Shown here piece by piece: positions 15,441 to 22,619 of a stretch of DNA of 64,000 bases. Both the position numbers and the translations under genes were made by a program. Under the pieces are notes generated by a model. It saw nothing but the letters and a program-made list of their open reading frames with translations. It did not search any database and was not told the origin of the DNA. The stretch is from positions 520,730 to 584,729 of the forward strand of contig NZ_FRAY01000003.1 of assembly GCF_900142475.1 (NCBI RefSeq), given 5' to 3'. Position 1 is the first letter of the stretch, and each line of letters starts with the position of its first letter. The stretch is from Fibrobacter sp. UWH4 (GTDB taxonomy: Bacteria; Fibrobacterota; Fibrobacteria; Fibrobacterales; Fibrobacteraceae).

Positions 15441-17606
15441 CTACGATTTTTTCTTCTTGTCCTTGTTGTAATACCCGTACTTGCCGTAGTAGCCGTAACC
15501 ACCGTAGCCATACCCATGGCCCTCGTGTTCGCAATGGTTCATCACGAACGCACGCGACTTGCCTTCGCAGCAACGGTCGAGTTTCATCATGGATTCCTTG
15601 ATCTGGTCCATAGAATGTTTACCGTAATGCAGCACGAACAGGGCAAAGTCGACAATCGGGTAAATCAATTCGGAGTCCGTCACCAATTCCAGAGGCGGAG
15701 TATCGACAATCACGATATCATATTTGGACTTAGCTTCTTCAAGAAGATTCTTGAAGGTATCTCCACGCAAAAGTTCACTCGGAGAAACATCGGTCTTACC
15801 GGCACCCAGCACAAACAAATTTTTCGTAATGGAATCAGCAATGGCAGAATCCAAAGAACAATGTCCCGAAAGAACATCGCCAAGGCCCTGCTTACGATGG
15901 CTATAAATTACACCGCGACGCATGTCTGCATCGATCAACAGAGTTTTCTTGCCAGAACCGGCAAACAAGGCTGCGATATTCTTAGAAACAAATGATTTAC
16001 CCACACCCGGAATCATACCTGTCACCATCATGACACGCAGATCCGTCGTCGCAAATTCAATAGCGGTATAAAGGGAACGCAAGGCCTCGCTCGAAGGAGA
16101 CTCGGGATCGTCTTCTACAAGGGGTTTCGTATACTTACCCTTATTGCGCTTAGAAAGAATTGCATTTTCAGCCTTCGGAATCTTGGCATAAACACTGATA
16201 CCCGTTTCACGTTCAATTTCGAGAGAACTACGAACGCCACGCTTGGTCATCTGCAGCAAGTAAATCAGCAGGGCCCCCAAGAGAAAACAGCCGCCGACAC
16301 AGCCCGCAAAGATAACCTTCTTGTTCGGCTTGCTCGGCTCACGTTCAATCTGGGCATAGTCCACGATGCGCACGTTACCGACTTCACCGGCACGCACCAC
16401 GCGGAGCTGTTGGATGTTATTCAACATCGCAGTGTACTGAGCATTGTTCACAGCCACCTCTTCCTGCAAGCTCAACACGTCCTGCTGTGTACGCGGCATA
16501 TTTTCAGCAGACTTTTTCAACCTAGAAAGTTCAGAACGCAGACGCCCCTGCTGTTGCATAATGGTCTGTACCGCCGGGTGTTCTTCCTTAAACAGACGCG
16601 TGGCTTCTTGACGCTGTTGGTCCAGTTCAAGAATCTGCTTTTCAAGTTCGGCCACCTTTTCAAGGTGAGACCTCGTTTCACCCGACATATCCACAGAACC
16701 GATTTTCAAGCGGTAATCGGCCAGTGCCTTTTCTGCGGTATCCAATTTGGCCTTGACGCCCGGAAGTTGCGCTTCCAAGAATTCCAAAGTCTTTTCGGCT
16801 TCGGCACTGCGCATTTCGACATTCTGGCGCAGATAGATATTGGCAATGGAATTCAACACAGACGCGGCCTTGTCTGCATAGCGGTTGGTATAAGAGACTC
16901 CGATAATTCCCGTCTGTTTGCCTTTTTCCGCGACATCCAGCGATTTCACCAACCCACGAACCGCGTCTAGAGGTTCGGACTGCGCGATTACAAATTTCTG
17001 CCCCGGAGTCGCCAACAGGCGCTTTACCTGAATGACCAAAGTATCGCCACCATAGGCCGCAGTCAGGCGCTCCCCTACCGGACCCTGCAACAGTTTCACC
17101 CCCTCCGGCGTGTAAACGGCAATTTCGTTTTCACTAACCACTTCGGCTGTCCATTTTTCAATACGGGCAATTTCGGGAATATAAAGATTCTCAATATCCA
17201 TGCGGCCCTGCTTATGCAGCAAGCGGTCCAGAACACCAACCGGGTAAGCGTTGAAACAAAGGTGTTCCTGTTCCACCACAAAGCTCAACACCATGCGGCT
17301 TTTCAAGAGTTCAATTTCTGCTTCGGCGGGGCTCGCTACATCCAGAAGGGCACCCATTTCGCCCATGGCCTTACCCGCCTTGTTCCCCTTAACGTCAATC
17401 TGCAAAAGAGCGTCGCTCGTATATTGCGGAGTCATCCAATTCGAGACCAAAAAACCGACAATACAGCCAAAGACTATACAAACAGAAAGAAAAAGCTTAT
17501 GCTTTAAAAGGATTCCCAAGACTTCGAGCAAATCGATTTCGTCATCATCCTTATTGTGAGAAGCAGAACTAGATGTGGAAGAAGAATATTGCGAATTCGG
17601 TTCCAT
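15441..17606 (-). CDS. Polysaccharide co-polymerase / bacterial tyrosine kinase (Wzc-like)
   Basis: A 721-residue inner-membrane protein. The N-terminal Wzz domain has a membrane segment at about residues 36-52 and a long periplasmic coiled-coil region (residues 250-400), then a second membrane segment at about 425-448. The cytoplasmic BY-kinase domain shows Walker A (GMIPGVGKSFVSKNIA), Walker A' (TLLIDADMRRG) and Walker B (IVIVDTPP). The C-terminus is a Tyr/Gly-rich cluster (HGYGYGGYGYYGKYGYYNKD), the usual autophosphorylation tail. It should set chain length and export of an exopolysaccharide or capsule. No glycosyltransferase, Wza-type or phosphatase gene is near, so its partners lie elsewhere. 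AAGGAAA precedes the start; a TATTTTTA element lies at 17633-17640. Confidence 0.9.
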   Translation of the reverse strand: MEPNSQYSSSTSSSASHNKDDDEIDLLEVLGILLKHKLFLSVCIVFGCIVGFLVSNWMTPQYTSDALLQIDVKGNKAGKAMGEMGALLDVASPAEAEIELLKSRMVLSFVVEQEHLCFNAYPVGVLDRLLHKQGRMDIENLYIPEIARIEKWTAEVVSENEIAVYTPEGVKLLQGPVGERLTAAYGGDTLVIQVKRLLATPGQKFVIAQSEPLDAVRGLVKSLDVAEKGKQTGIIGVSYTNRYADKAASVLNSIANIYLRQNVEMRSAEAEKTLEFLEAQLPGVKAKLDTAEKALADYRLKIGSVDMSGETRSHLEKVAELEKQILELDQQRQEATRLFKEEHPAVQTIMQQQGRLRSELSRLKKSAENMPRTQQDVLSLQEEVAVNNAQYTAMLNNIQQLRVVRAGEVGNVRIVDYAQIEREPSKPNKKVIFAGCVGGCFLLGALLIYLLQMTKRGVRSSLEIERETGISVYAKIPKAENAILSKRNKGKYTKPLVEDDPESPSSEALRSLYTAIEFATTDLRVMMVTGMIPGVGKSFVSKNIAALFAGSGKKTLLIDADMRRGVIYSHRKQGLGDVLSGHCSLDSAIADSITKNLFVLGAGKTDVSPSELLRGDTFKNLLEEAKSKYDIVIVDTPPLELVTDSELIYPIVDFALFVLHYGKHSMDQIKESMMKLDRCCEGKSRAFVMNHCEHEGHGYGYGGYGYYGKYGYYNKDKKKKS

Positions 17607-17632
17607 TTTTTTTCCTTAAAATCACTTTTTCG

Positions 17633-17640
17633 TAAAAATA
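17633..17640 (-). promoter_or_regulatory. TATTTTTA promoter element
   Basis: The minus strand reads TATTTTTA 26 nt before the BY-kinase start, matching TAnnTTTG/A. Confidence 0.35.
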
Positions 17641-17707
17641 GAAAAACACAGACTTTTTTTGGAAGTTTTTTTTAAGTTTTTCTCATTTATTCAACAAAAA
17701 TTTTCGA

Positions 17708-17750
17708 CCCCCAAAAACAAAAGAAACCGCGGACATTCTCCACGGTCTCT
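17708..17750 (-). terminator. Terminator of adk
   Basis: On the minus strand GAGACCGTGGA-GAATG-TCCGCGGTTTC is followed by TTTTGTTTTT, 24 nt after the adk stop. Confidence 0.85.
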
Positions 17751-17774
17751 TCAAGCTTTGGGGCTTAAGTAAGA

Positions 17775-18419
17775 TTACTTCTTTTTAGCCTTCTTAGCCG
17801 GAGCCTTCTTGGCAGAAGCCTTGCAAGCGCTCTTGCAGAACTTCACATAGGCGGCGAGGGTGTCGCAGAACACTTCGTCCGGAGTGTTGTCGCCGTTGAT
17901 GCGGCTGATGATGGACTTGCTGTACTTGCCGAGCACCTTGGCGGTGGATTCCTTGTACACCTTGAGGCGGTTCTTGATCACGGCTTCGTCGGCGTCGTCC
18001 TTACGGCCTTCAATCTTGGCGCGGTTCAGGAGGCGGGCCACGATGGTCTTCTCGTCCTTGATGTCGAGCACGAAGATGTGCTTCACGTCGACCACGGATT
18101 CGATGAGCTTGACCTGGGCGACCGTGCGGGGAATACCGTCGAGGAGGAGGGTATCCTTATCCGGGTTTACCTTGTTCGTATTGATGAGGCCCTCGATGAA
18201 GCGGCCGAAAATTTCGACAGTAGCTTCATCCGGAACCAGGAGACCCTTGCTGGAGTAAGAAGCGAGGAGCTTGCCGGATTCGCTGGAAGGAGCAATGCCA
18301 CGGAAGATGTCGCCCGTAGAAATGTGCTTGAGAGAGGTAGTAGCAGCGAGCTTTGCGCCGACGGTACCCTTGCCGGAACCCGGTGCGCCAAAGATAAGAA
18401 CTGCAGGAATTTTAGCCAT
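17775..18419 (-). CDS. adk: Adenylate kinase
   Basis: The enzyme equilibrates ATP and AMP with two ADP. The P-loop GAPGSGKGTVGAKLA, the AMP-site HISTGDIFRG and LLLDGIPRTVAQ, and the lid region (RLLNRAKIEGRKDDADE) are all visible. The lid is of the short type without zinc Cys. Of the 214 residues the last 20 form a basic Lys/Ala tail (ASAKKAPAKKAKKK), an extension not usual for the family and similar in style to the cimA tail. AAGGT stands before the ATG, and TATATTTG lies 38 nt upstream. It is a single gene with its own terminator. Confidence 0.92.
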   Translation of the reverse strand: MAKIPAVLIFGAPGSGKGTVGAKLAATTSLKHISTGDIFRGIAPSSESGKLLASYSSKGLLVPDEATVEIFGRFIEGLINTNKVNPDKDTLLLDGIPRTVAQVKLIESVVDVKHIFVLDIKDEKTIVARLLNRAKIEGRKDDADEAVIKNRLKVYKESTAKVLGKYSKSIISRINGDNTPDEVFCDTLAAYVKFCKSACKASAKKAPAKKAKKK

Positions 18420-18457
18420 TGTTAGACCTTCTTGTGTTGATTGTTGAAATTCGTTGG

Positions 18458-18465
18458 CAAATATA
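18458..18465 (-). promoter_or_regulatory. TATATTTG promoter element of adk
   Basis: The minus strand reads GCTATATTTGCC; the element ends 38 nt before the adk start. Confidence 0.5.
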
Positions 18466-18469
18466 GCAA

Positions 18470-19204
18470 TTACTTGTTCTTGTTCACGATCAGGGTCTTG
18501 GCCTTGAAGGTCTTCTTGTCAATCCACTTGACCATGAGCGACACCTTGTTGTCCTTGTCGAGGGCGGCCCAGTACTTTTTGAGCGTGTCTTCGGCGTTGT
18601 CAAAAATCGGCATCAGTTTCGGGAAACCGTTGAAAGACGGAATCGGGCTGCCATCAGTTTCGTAGGTGCTGATGAAGTGGCCGAGACCGGGCAAAGCCTT
18701 CTCGTATTCAAACGTCATGCGTTCGCAACCAGCTTCTTCGCTGTTGTTTCGGCTCTTGAGGATAGAGAGCTTGTACACGGCGGGGCTTGCGTTCTTGTAG
18801 TGGATGCCGGAAATACGCGGAGTGAAGTTCGGGGCGTCGTCTTCGTACTGGCGCGTGCGGAGGGCGCTCTCGAAGGTGCCGCCGAGCTTGATGGCATCGT
18901 AAATCGTGTCGGTCTGGTCGCCGTTCGTGATAATCTGGACGTCGGCAGTGTGACGTGCCGGGTAGTAGATAATCAGGTGCGGGTCCGTGAGCTTCGATTC
19001 GTCGAAGGCCTTGGTCTTCATGAAGCCGGTCGACCGTTCGATTTCGAACACGCGGTTGCGGCTGTTCACGCTACGGCCCATGATCCAGTACACCTGCACG
19101 TAGGACTTGCCGTCGGCACTTTCGCCGAGCACGATGCCACGACCGGGATAAGGGTTATTGGAGAGGGCCTTGAAATTCTGTTTTGCTTCGTCTGTGTACT
19201 TCAT
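18470..19204 (-). CDS. IMP cyclohydrolase, PurO-type
   Basis: The protein (244 residues) resembles the PurO family first known from archaea, which closes FAICAR to IMP in the last step of purine synthesis. Recognisable parts are NNPYPGRGIVLG, VYWIMGRSVNSRNRVFE and YYPARHTAD, all near the N-terminus. Most bacteria use the cyclohydrolase half of PurH instead. The start at 19204 (MKYTDEAKQ) follows TATATTTG-TGGGT-ATG, so the mRNA may be leaderless; an in-frame Met further upstream lies in the promoter. It sits between adk and a lipoprotein gene; purB is at 24107. The substrate is inferred from the family. Confidence 0.75.
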   Translation of the reverse strand: MKYTDEAKQNFKALSNNPYPGRGIVLGESADGKSYVQVYWIMGRSVNSRNRVFEIERSTGFMKTKAFDESKLTDPHLIIYYPARHTADVQIITNGDQTDTIYDAIKLGGTFESALRTRQYEDDAPNFTPRISGIHYKNASPAVYKLSILKSRNNSEEAGCERMTFEYEKALPGLGHFISTYETDGSPIPSFNGFPKLMPIFDNAEDTLKKYWAALDKDNKVSLMVKWIDKKTFKAKTLIVNKNK

Positions 19205-19209
19205 ACCCA

Positions 19210-19217
19210 CAAATATA
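19210..19217 (-). promoter_or_regulatory. TATATTTG promoter element, leaderless purO-like gene
   Basis: The minus strand reads TATATTTG then TGGGT then ATG, the same 5-nt spacing as at cimA and ispG. Confidence 0.5.
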
Positions 19218-19229
19218 AAAAAAATCTTA

Positions 19230-20282
19230 TTAATCAACCAAAGACATTGCGTCAGCCAAAACGAATAATTGATCGCCGTCTAACAAGAGGTAATGCGGCA
19301 TACCAACTTCCGGACGTTGCTTGATTTCAAGCGTAATACGCGTCGGGCAGATGCAGTTAGCAATCGGACTTGCCGGGTCAATTTTCGATTGAGCATAGAA
19401 TGTGTCTCCCTTGGCAACCACATCGAATCCTGTAAAAACGGCTCCGCAAGGCTTGTCCACTTCGTCAATAACGATCGTTGTTGTTTCCCCCTCATTTATG
19501 TACCACGCAATCGTTGCATCTTTCCAGCCAATATCGGCTCTCCATGCAGTGTCGATCTGCGCGACCAAGTCGTTATCGTTGAAATCAACTGGTTCATCAA
19601 CCGCCTTATCGAGATGATTCTTGCATTCGGCATTAAAATCCTTTGTCACCATGCTATAAGAGGGTTCCAGTTCCTGCGCTATAGACGGATCTATTTTATG
19701 CAAAGGCATAACAAAACCCTTGTTGAATTTGGTATAGTTAGCCGTATTAAAAGCAGGGTCATATTCTACTTCGAAAGAAAACGCTGTCGGACAAACGCAG
19801 TCCAAAAAAGAATCAACGAAATCGCCAACGACAACAAGTGTATCGCTTTCTACCGTAACTTTAATGTTCTCGAAAGTTGAACCACACGGAATGTCGCCTA
19901 CGTCCAATGTAACAGTCACAAACCCATTCTTAACGACCGTTGAAATCGTAGATACCGGCTGAATTCCGCCAGGGCCGTCAACAATTTCAGCTGTATTAAT
20001 TTCTTCTCTGTACATGCATTTCGCGCTGATATTTCTCACCTGTTTTTCAACGCTAAAAATCGCAGACGAAGAAGATTCAATCTCTTCTGAAGATGAAGAT
20101 TCGATTGTCGTGCTAGATAAAGGTGCTGTCGCCGAAGAAAGATTTTCCGAGCTAGACGATTCTTCTATAGACGAAGAACTGTCTCCCCCGCTAATAACGG
20201 GTGCCATACCCGAAGACGAATCATCAGCACAGGCAATGAGCAAAAGCGAAAGAGTCGCTGCAGCAGTAAGAACCTTTTTCAT
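19230..20282 (-). CDS. Lipoprotein with Ser-rich linker and two repeated domains
   Basis: A 350-residue protein with a lipoprotein signal (MKKVLTAAATLSLLLIACAD; lipobox LIAC). Residues about 25-75 are a flexible linker of SSSS blocks alternating with Glu and Ile/Thr. The rest contains two copies of a domain of about 100 residues, each with a PCG-x2-F element (IPCGSTFENI, KPCGAVFTGF) followed about 35 residues later by C-x-CPT (DCVCPTAFSFE, NCICPTRITLE). The Cys pattern suggests a disulphide within each domain. Function is unknown. The start at 20282 follows GGAGG. The promoter carries a palindromic box shared with the TIGR02147 operon upstream, so both are probably controlled together. Confidence 0.75.
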   Translation of the reverse strand: MKKVLTAAATLSLLLIACADDSSSGMAPVISGGDSSSSIEESSSSENLSSATAPLSSTTIESSSSEEIESSSSAIFSVEKQVRNISAKCMYREEINTAEIVDGPGGIQPVSTISTVVKNGFVTVTLDVGDIPCGSTFENIKVTVESDTLVVVGDFVDSFLDCVCPTAFSFEVEYDPAFNTANYTKFNKGFVMPLHKIDPSIAQELEPSYSMVTKDFNAECKNHLDKAVDEPVDFNDNDLVAQIDTAWRADIGWKDATIAWYINEGETTTIVIDEVDKPCGAVFTGFDVVAKGDTFYAQSKIDPASPIANCICPTRITLEIKQRPEVGMPHYLLLDGDQLFVLADAMSLVD

Positions 20283-20414
20283 ATGAACCTCCATGGTTTG
20301 TTATTGATTTCTGTAAACAATATACGTTTTAGCCAGGCTAAAATCAACACAAATATTATACAATATTAACGATTTTTACAAAATTTCAAAAATTTTTATT
20401 AAATTTAATTAATA

Positions 20415-20446
20415 CAAATATAGAATATTATACATTCCGTATAATA
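20415..20446 (-). promoter_or_regulatory. Promoter with palindromic operator-like box
   Basis: TATTATAC-ATTCC-GTATAATA (20426-20446) is a perfect inverted repeat. Just downstream on the minus strand is TATATTTG (20415-20422). A near-identical box lies at 22235-22259 before the TIGR02147 regulator. The box is placed where a regulator would overlap the -33 to -15 region. Confidence 0.6.
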
Positions 20447-20447
20447 C

Positions 20448-20477
20448 AAAAAAACAGCCTTCCAAGGAGGCTGTTTT
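20448..20477 (-). terminator. Terminator of the upstream lipoprotein gene
   Basis: On the minus strand AAAACAGCCT-CCTTGGA-AGGCTGTTTT is followed by TTTTGT, 20 nt after the stop at 20497. Confidence 0.85.
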
Positions 20478-20496
20478 GCAAGGTCTGTTTGAGAGG

Positions 20497-21297
20497 CTAC
20501 TCAGGAATCACATCCATATCGAAAATTCGCATCACTCCCGAGGACCGAGAATCAATGTCATTTTGGAAATTGAGCAGCGTTGCATAAGTGTAAGCGGAAT
20601 CATTGTCCACAGCAAAGTCAATTTGGGAGAGACACCTGTGCCTCTGTGCATTCGTGTAATCGAAAGTTGCTTTTACGTAGACCGTATCACCAGACACACC
20701 AACTTCGAAATTTTTTGCAGCCACACCAGCAGTAAGTTCTAGCCACTTAATAGTAAAGCCTGTACGCTCGGTACCGACATACCTATAAGCTTCCGGCAGC
20801 GGGTAATCGACATCATCCCCAGAAGATTCTAGCAACGAGTCTTCTGCTAATAGCACACATCGAATGTAAACGTCTGTTACCAACTGACGTGAACGATCTT
20901 CAATCTCAGATGAAGAACTCTCCGGCAATACATCTGGATATTCAGAAGAACTAGATTCCTCAAGATTTTTCGAGTCGTTCATCGAAGAAGAACTCTCCGG
21001 CAAAAGATTAGGATCAGAATCTTGTATTGATGAACTGGAAACAAACGAAATGTTATTGTCTTCGCGTGCACTCGATGAACTAAGCGTCCCCGCATTCTGC
21101 GAAGAACTGGTTAAAACAACATCAATATTTTCGATCGAAGAACTGCTTAAAACAACATCAGTATTTTCGATCGAAGAACTGCTGATTTCAGCAATTGAAT
21201 TCGGGTCGATGGTCCCACCCGCAACATCGTTGCTGGAGCAGGCAGTCCAAATTACCGCAACGACGGGGCTTATGGCTAAAGCAATTTTCTTAAGCAT
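20497..21297 (-). CDS. Lipoprotein with long Ser-rich linker, translationally coupled to TIGR02147 regulator
   Basis: A 266-residue protein. The N-terminus is a lipoprotein-like signal (MLKKIALAISPVVAVIWTAC), although WTAC is a weak lipobox. Residues about 35-140 are a linker of SSSS blocks, including two identical-length 12-residue units (SSSSIENTDVVL). The C-terminal half (residues 140-266) is a small domain with two Cys that I do not recognise. The gene overlaps the end of the regulator gene by 8 nt, and its AAGGAG site lies inside that gene, so the two are co-expressed. In Fibrobacter such regulator-lipoprotein pairs are common, which suggests that the regulator controls or senses its partner; that is inference. 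Confidence 0.7.
   Translation of the reverse strand: MLKKIALAISPVVAVIWTACSSNDVAGGTIDPNSIAEISSSSIENTDVVLSSSSIENIDVVLTSSSQNAGTLSSSSAREDNNISFVSSSSIQDSDPNLLPESSSSMNDSKNLEESSSSEYPDVLPESSSSEIEDRSRQLVTDVYIRCVLLAEDSLLESSGDDVDYPLPEAYRYVGTERTGFTIKWLELTAGVAAKNFEVGVSGDTVYVKATFDYTNAQRHRCLSQIDFAVDNDSAYTYATLLNFQNDIDSRSSGVMRIFDMDVIPE
21113..21184 (-). repeat. Tandem 36-bp duplication in lipoprotein linker
   Basis: 21113-21148 and 21149-21184 differ at only two bases and code the 12-residue units SSSSIENIDVVL and SSSSIENTDVVL. A further partial copy precedes them at 21101-21112. Confidence 0.9.
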
Positions 21298-22123
21298 GGT
21301 GCGGCTCCTTGATTTTATCAGTCACCGGGAAAAGCTGGAAATTGATTCTGAAAACTTGATCTTGATCTTTGTACTCGTTTGCGATGGAAAGAACCTTCCT
21401 GCAGCAGTCATCAAGTTCTTGGGTTATTCTCTTGTAAGCCTCTTCGTTCACGCTGAAAGTAACACCCGTAAAATGACGTTCGCTTGCAGAATAACGATCG
21501 ACAGCGCGCGCCGCCATGCCAGCCATTTCTTTATGCATGGCGCGGATTGCGATAGGCAAAGCCTCTTTCGAACCAATCACGGTCTGTTCCGTCTGCGAAT
21601 AGACCTTTTCAGCCTCTCTTTTCAAGAACCCCGCTTTAACCAAGAAATCCAAAACATCACGAACCTCTTCGGCAGATACATGTTCCTTACAAACATCGGC
21701 GATGTCACGCGGTTTTGCCCCTGACATCATCGGAGCAAGCTCCCTGATTACAGGATATTTCCAGGATTCATAATACTGGAAAGCATCGCTATCGACAACA
21801 CGCACCTTGTGCTCCAACGCGATTTTTTCCATTTCGAGCAAGGCTGCCTTTTTAACGGAATCGTTTTCAGCATTGCAGAATGTCACGAGCTCACGAAAAT
21901 AATCTTCTTCAAAACCGACAAGTCCCATGGCATGAGCCACATTCGCAATTTTGGGACGGCTGAGCCTGCTTTGGCCCATGCATACAAGCTTTAAAAAATT
22001 AGGTGAAGTAAATCCGGCACTTTTGCAGAATTCTCGCCACGAGAACGCACCGAGACGCTTGCGCTCATCGTAGTAATCCTGCATATAGAGGTGATAATCT
22101 TTATATTCAAGAACCGACTTCAT
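21290..22123 (-). CDS. TIGR02147-family protein (DUF4423), putative regulator
   Basis: A 277-residue member of the Fibrobacter paralogous family TIGR02147. Family features seen: an N-terminal SVLEYKDYHLYMQDYYDERK, followed by a helix-turn-helix-like region (FSWREFCKSAGFTSPNFLKLV, residues about 24-45), and a helical C-terminal half with EEVRDVLDFLVKAGFLKRE, a second winged-helix-like stretch. It is probably DNA-binding, but no function is established for the family. The start at 22123 (MKSVLEYK) is chosen over 22159 by the family N-terminus. The stop overlaps the lipoprotein start by 8 nt. An inverted repeat covers the bases just before the ATG, and a palindromic box lies about 115 nt upstream, both possible autoregulatory sites. 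Confidence 0.8.
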   Translation of the reverse strand: MKSVLEYKDYHLYMQDYYDERKRLGAFSWREFCKSAGFTSPNFLKLVCMGQSRLSRPKIANVAHAMGLVGFEEDYFRELVTFCNAENDSVKKAALLEMEKIALEHKVRVVDSDAFQYYESWKYPVIRELAPMMSGAKPRDIADVCKEHVSAEEVRDVLDFLVKAGFLKREAEKVYSQTEQTVIGSKEALPIAIRAMHKEMAGMAARAVDRYSASERHFTGVTFSVNEEAYKRITQELDDCCRKVLSIANEYKDQDQVFRINFQLFPVTDKIKEPHHA

Positions 22124-22139
22124 ACCTATTAATATAGGT
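22124..22139. promoter_or_regulatory. Inverted repeat next to the regulator start codon
   Basis: ACCTAT-TAAT-ATAGGT directly precedes the ATG at 22123 on the minus strand. It overlaps the place of a ribosome site and could be an operator or a translational control hairpin. Confidence 0.4.
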
Positions 22140-22234
22140 TTACCAGTTCTTGAAGTCAAGAAAAAGACTATACAAAAATAGCCTTTTTTAACGAAATTTC
22201 ATTATTTTAATCAAAACCCGCAAGTTTACAGTCA

Positions 22235-22259
22235 AATAATATACAATCCGTATAATTAT
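22235..22259 (-). promoter_or_regulatory. Palindromic box before the TIGR02147 operon
   Basis: TATAC-AATCC-GTATA with AT-rich flanks. On the minus strand the 22-base core (ATTATACGGATTGTATA and on) differs from the box at 20426-20446 at only two positions. It overlaps the stop codon of the small gene at 22256. Confidence 0.6.
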
Positions 22260-22579
22260 CGTTTCGGGTTGTAATTGTTCATGAGCACCATGGCGACGGC
22301 GACGCAGAGCATCACCACGCTGCCAACGATGACTTGCTGGCGGTGGTTGTAGTCGCGCTTGACGTAGCTCGGATTTTCTTCGTTGAGCTCCTGAAGAGTC
22401 GGGCCCTGGTTCAGTTTGGTCGAGTCGATGCCGTAGAGTTCCGCCGCTTCTTCGTCGGTCATGTTCAGCGTGCTTACATAGGCGCTGTCGTACTTGTCGA
22501 GCTTATCCGCGGCTGCTGCGGGAATCGCGAGGAACAGGGCGAGGAGAACAGCAAAAACAAGGCGCTTCGGCGAGCTCAG
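22256..22579 (-). CDS. Small single-pass membrane protein with signal-like N-terminus, start unclear
   Basis: An ATG at 22462 gives a 68-residue protein ending in a membrane segment (QVIVGSVVMLCVAVAMVLM). The frame, however, stays open upstream and codes a clear signal peptide (RLVFAVLLALFLAIPAAAADK), so the real protein is probably longer, about 107 residues. No ATG, GTG or TTG precedes the signal peptide; the only candidate is CTG at 22579. This region is made of repeat DNA: a GCTTCGGCGAGCTCAGCGACC element and four 7-bp units. The repeats seem to have replaced the original start just after the gatB stop at 22620. Function is unknown. Confidence 0.5.
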   Translation of the reverse strand: MSSPKRLVFAVLLALFLAIPAAAADKLDKYDSAYVSTLNMTDEEAAELYGIDSTKLNQGPTLQELNEENPSYVKRDYNHRQQVIVGSVVMLCVAVAMVLMNNYNPKR

Positions 22580-22619
22580 CGACCTTGCTTCTTTCGTCTC
22601 TCGTCTTTCGTCTCTCGTC
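22564..22619. repeat. REP-like element and 7-bp repeats between gatB and the small gene
   Basis: 22564-22584 (GCTTCGGCGAGCTCAGCGACC) resembles the element in the pnp tail at 46613. 22592-22619 holds four 7-bp units of the CGTCTCT/CGTCTTT family (the other strand reads GAGACGA, AAGACGA). Confidence 0.8.

Noticed and set aside
22256..22462. A 68-residue protein starting at the internal ATG 22462 as the full gene
   Set aside because: The open upstream frame codes a convincing signal peptide, so the gene is probably longer, even though the start codon is unclear.
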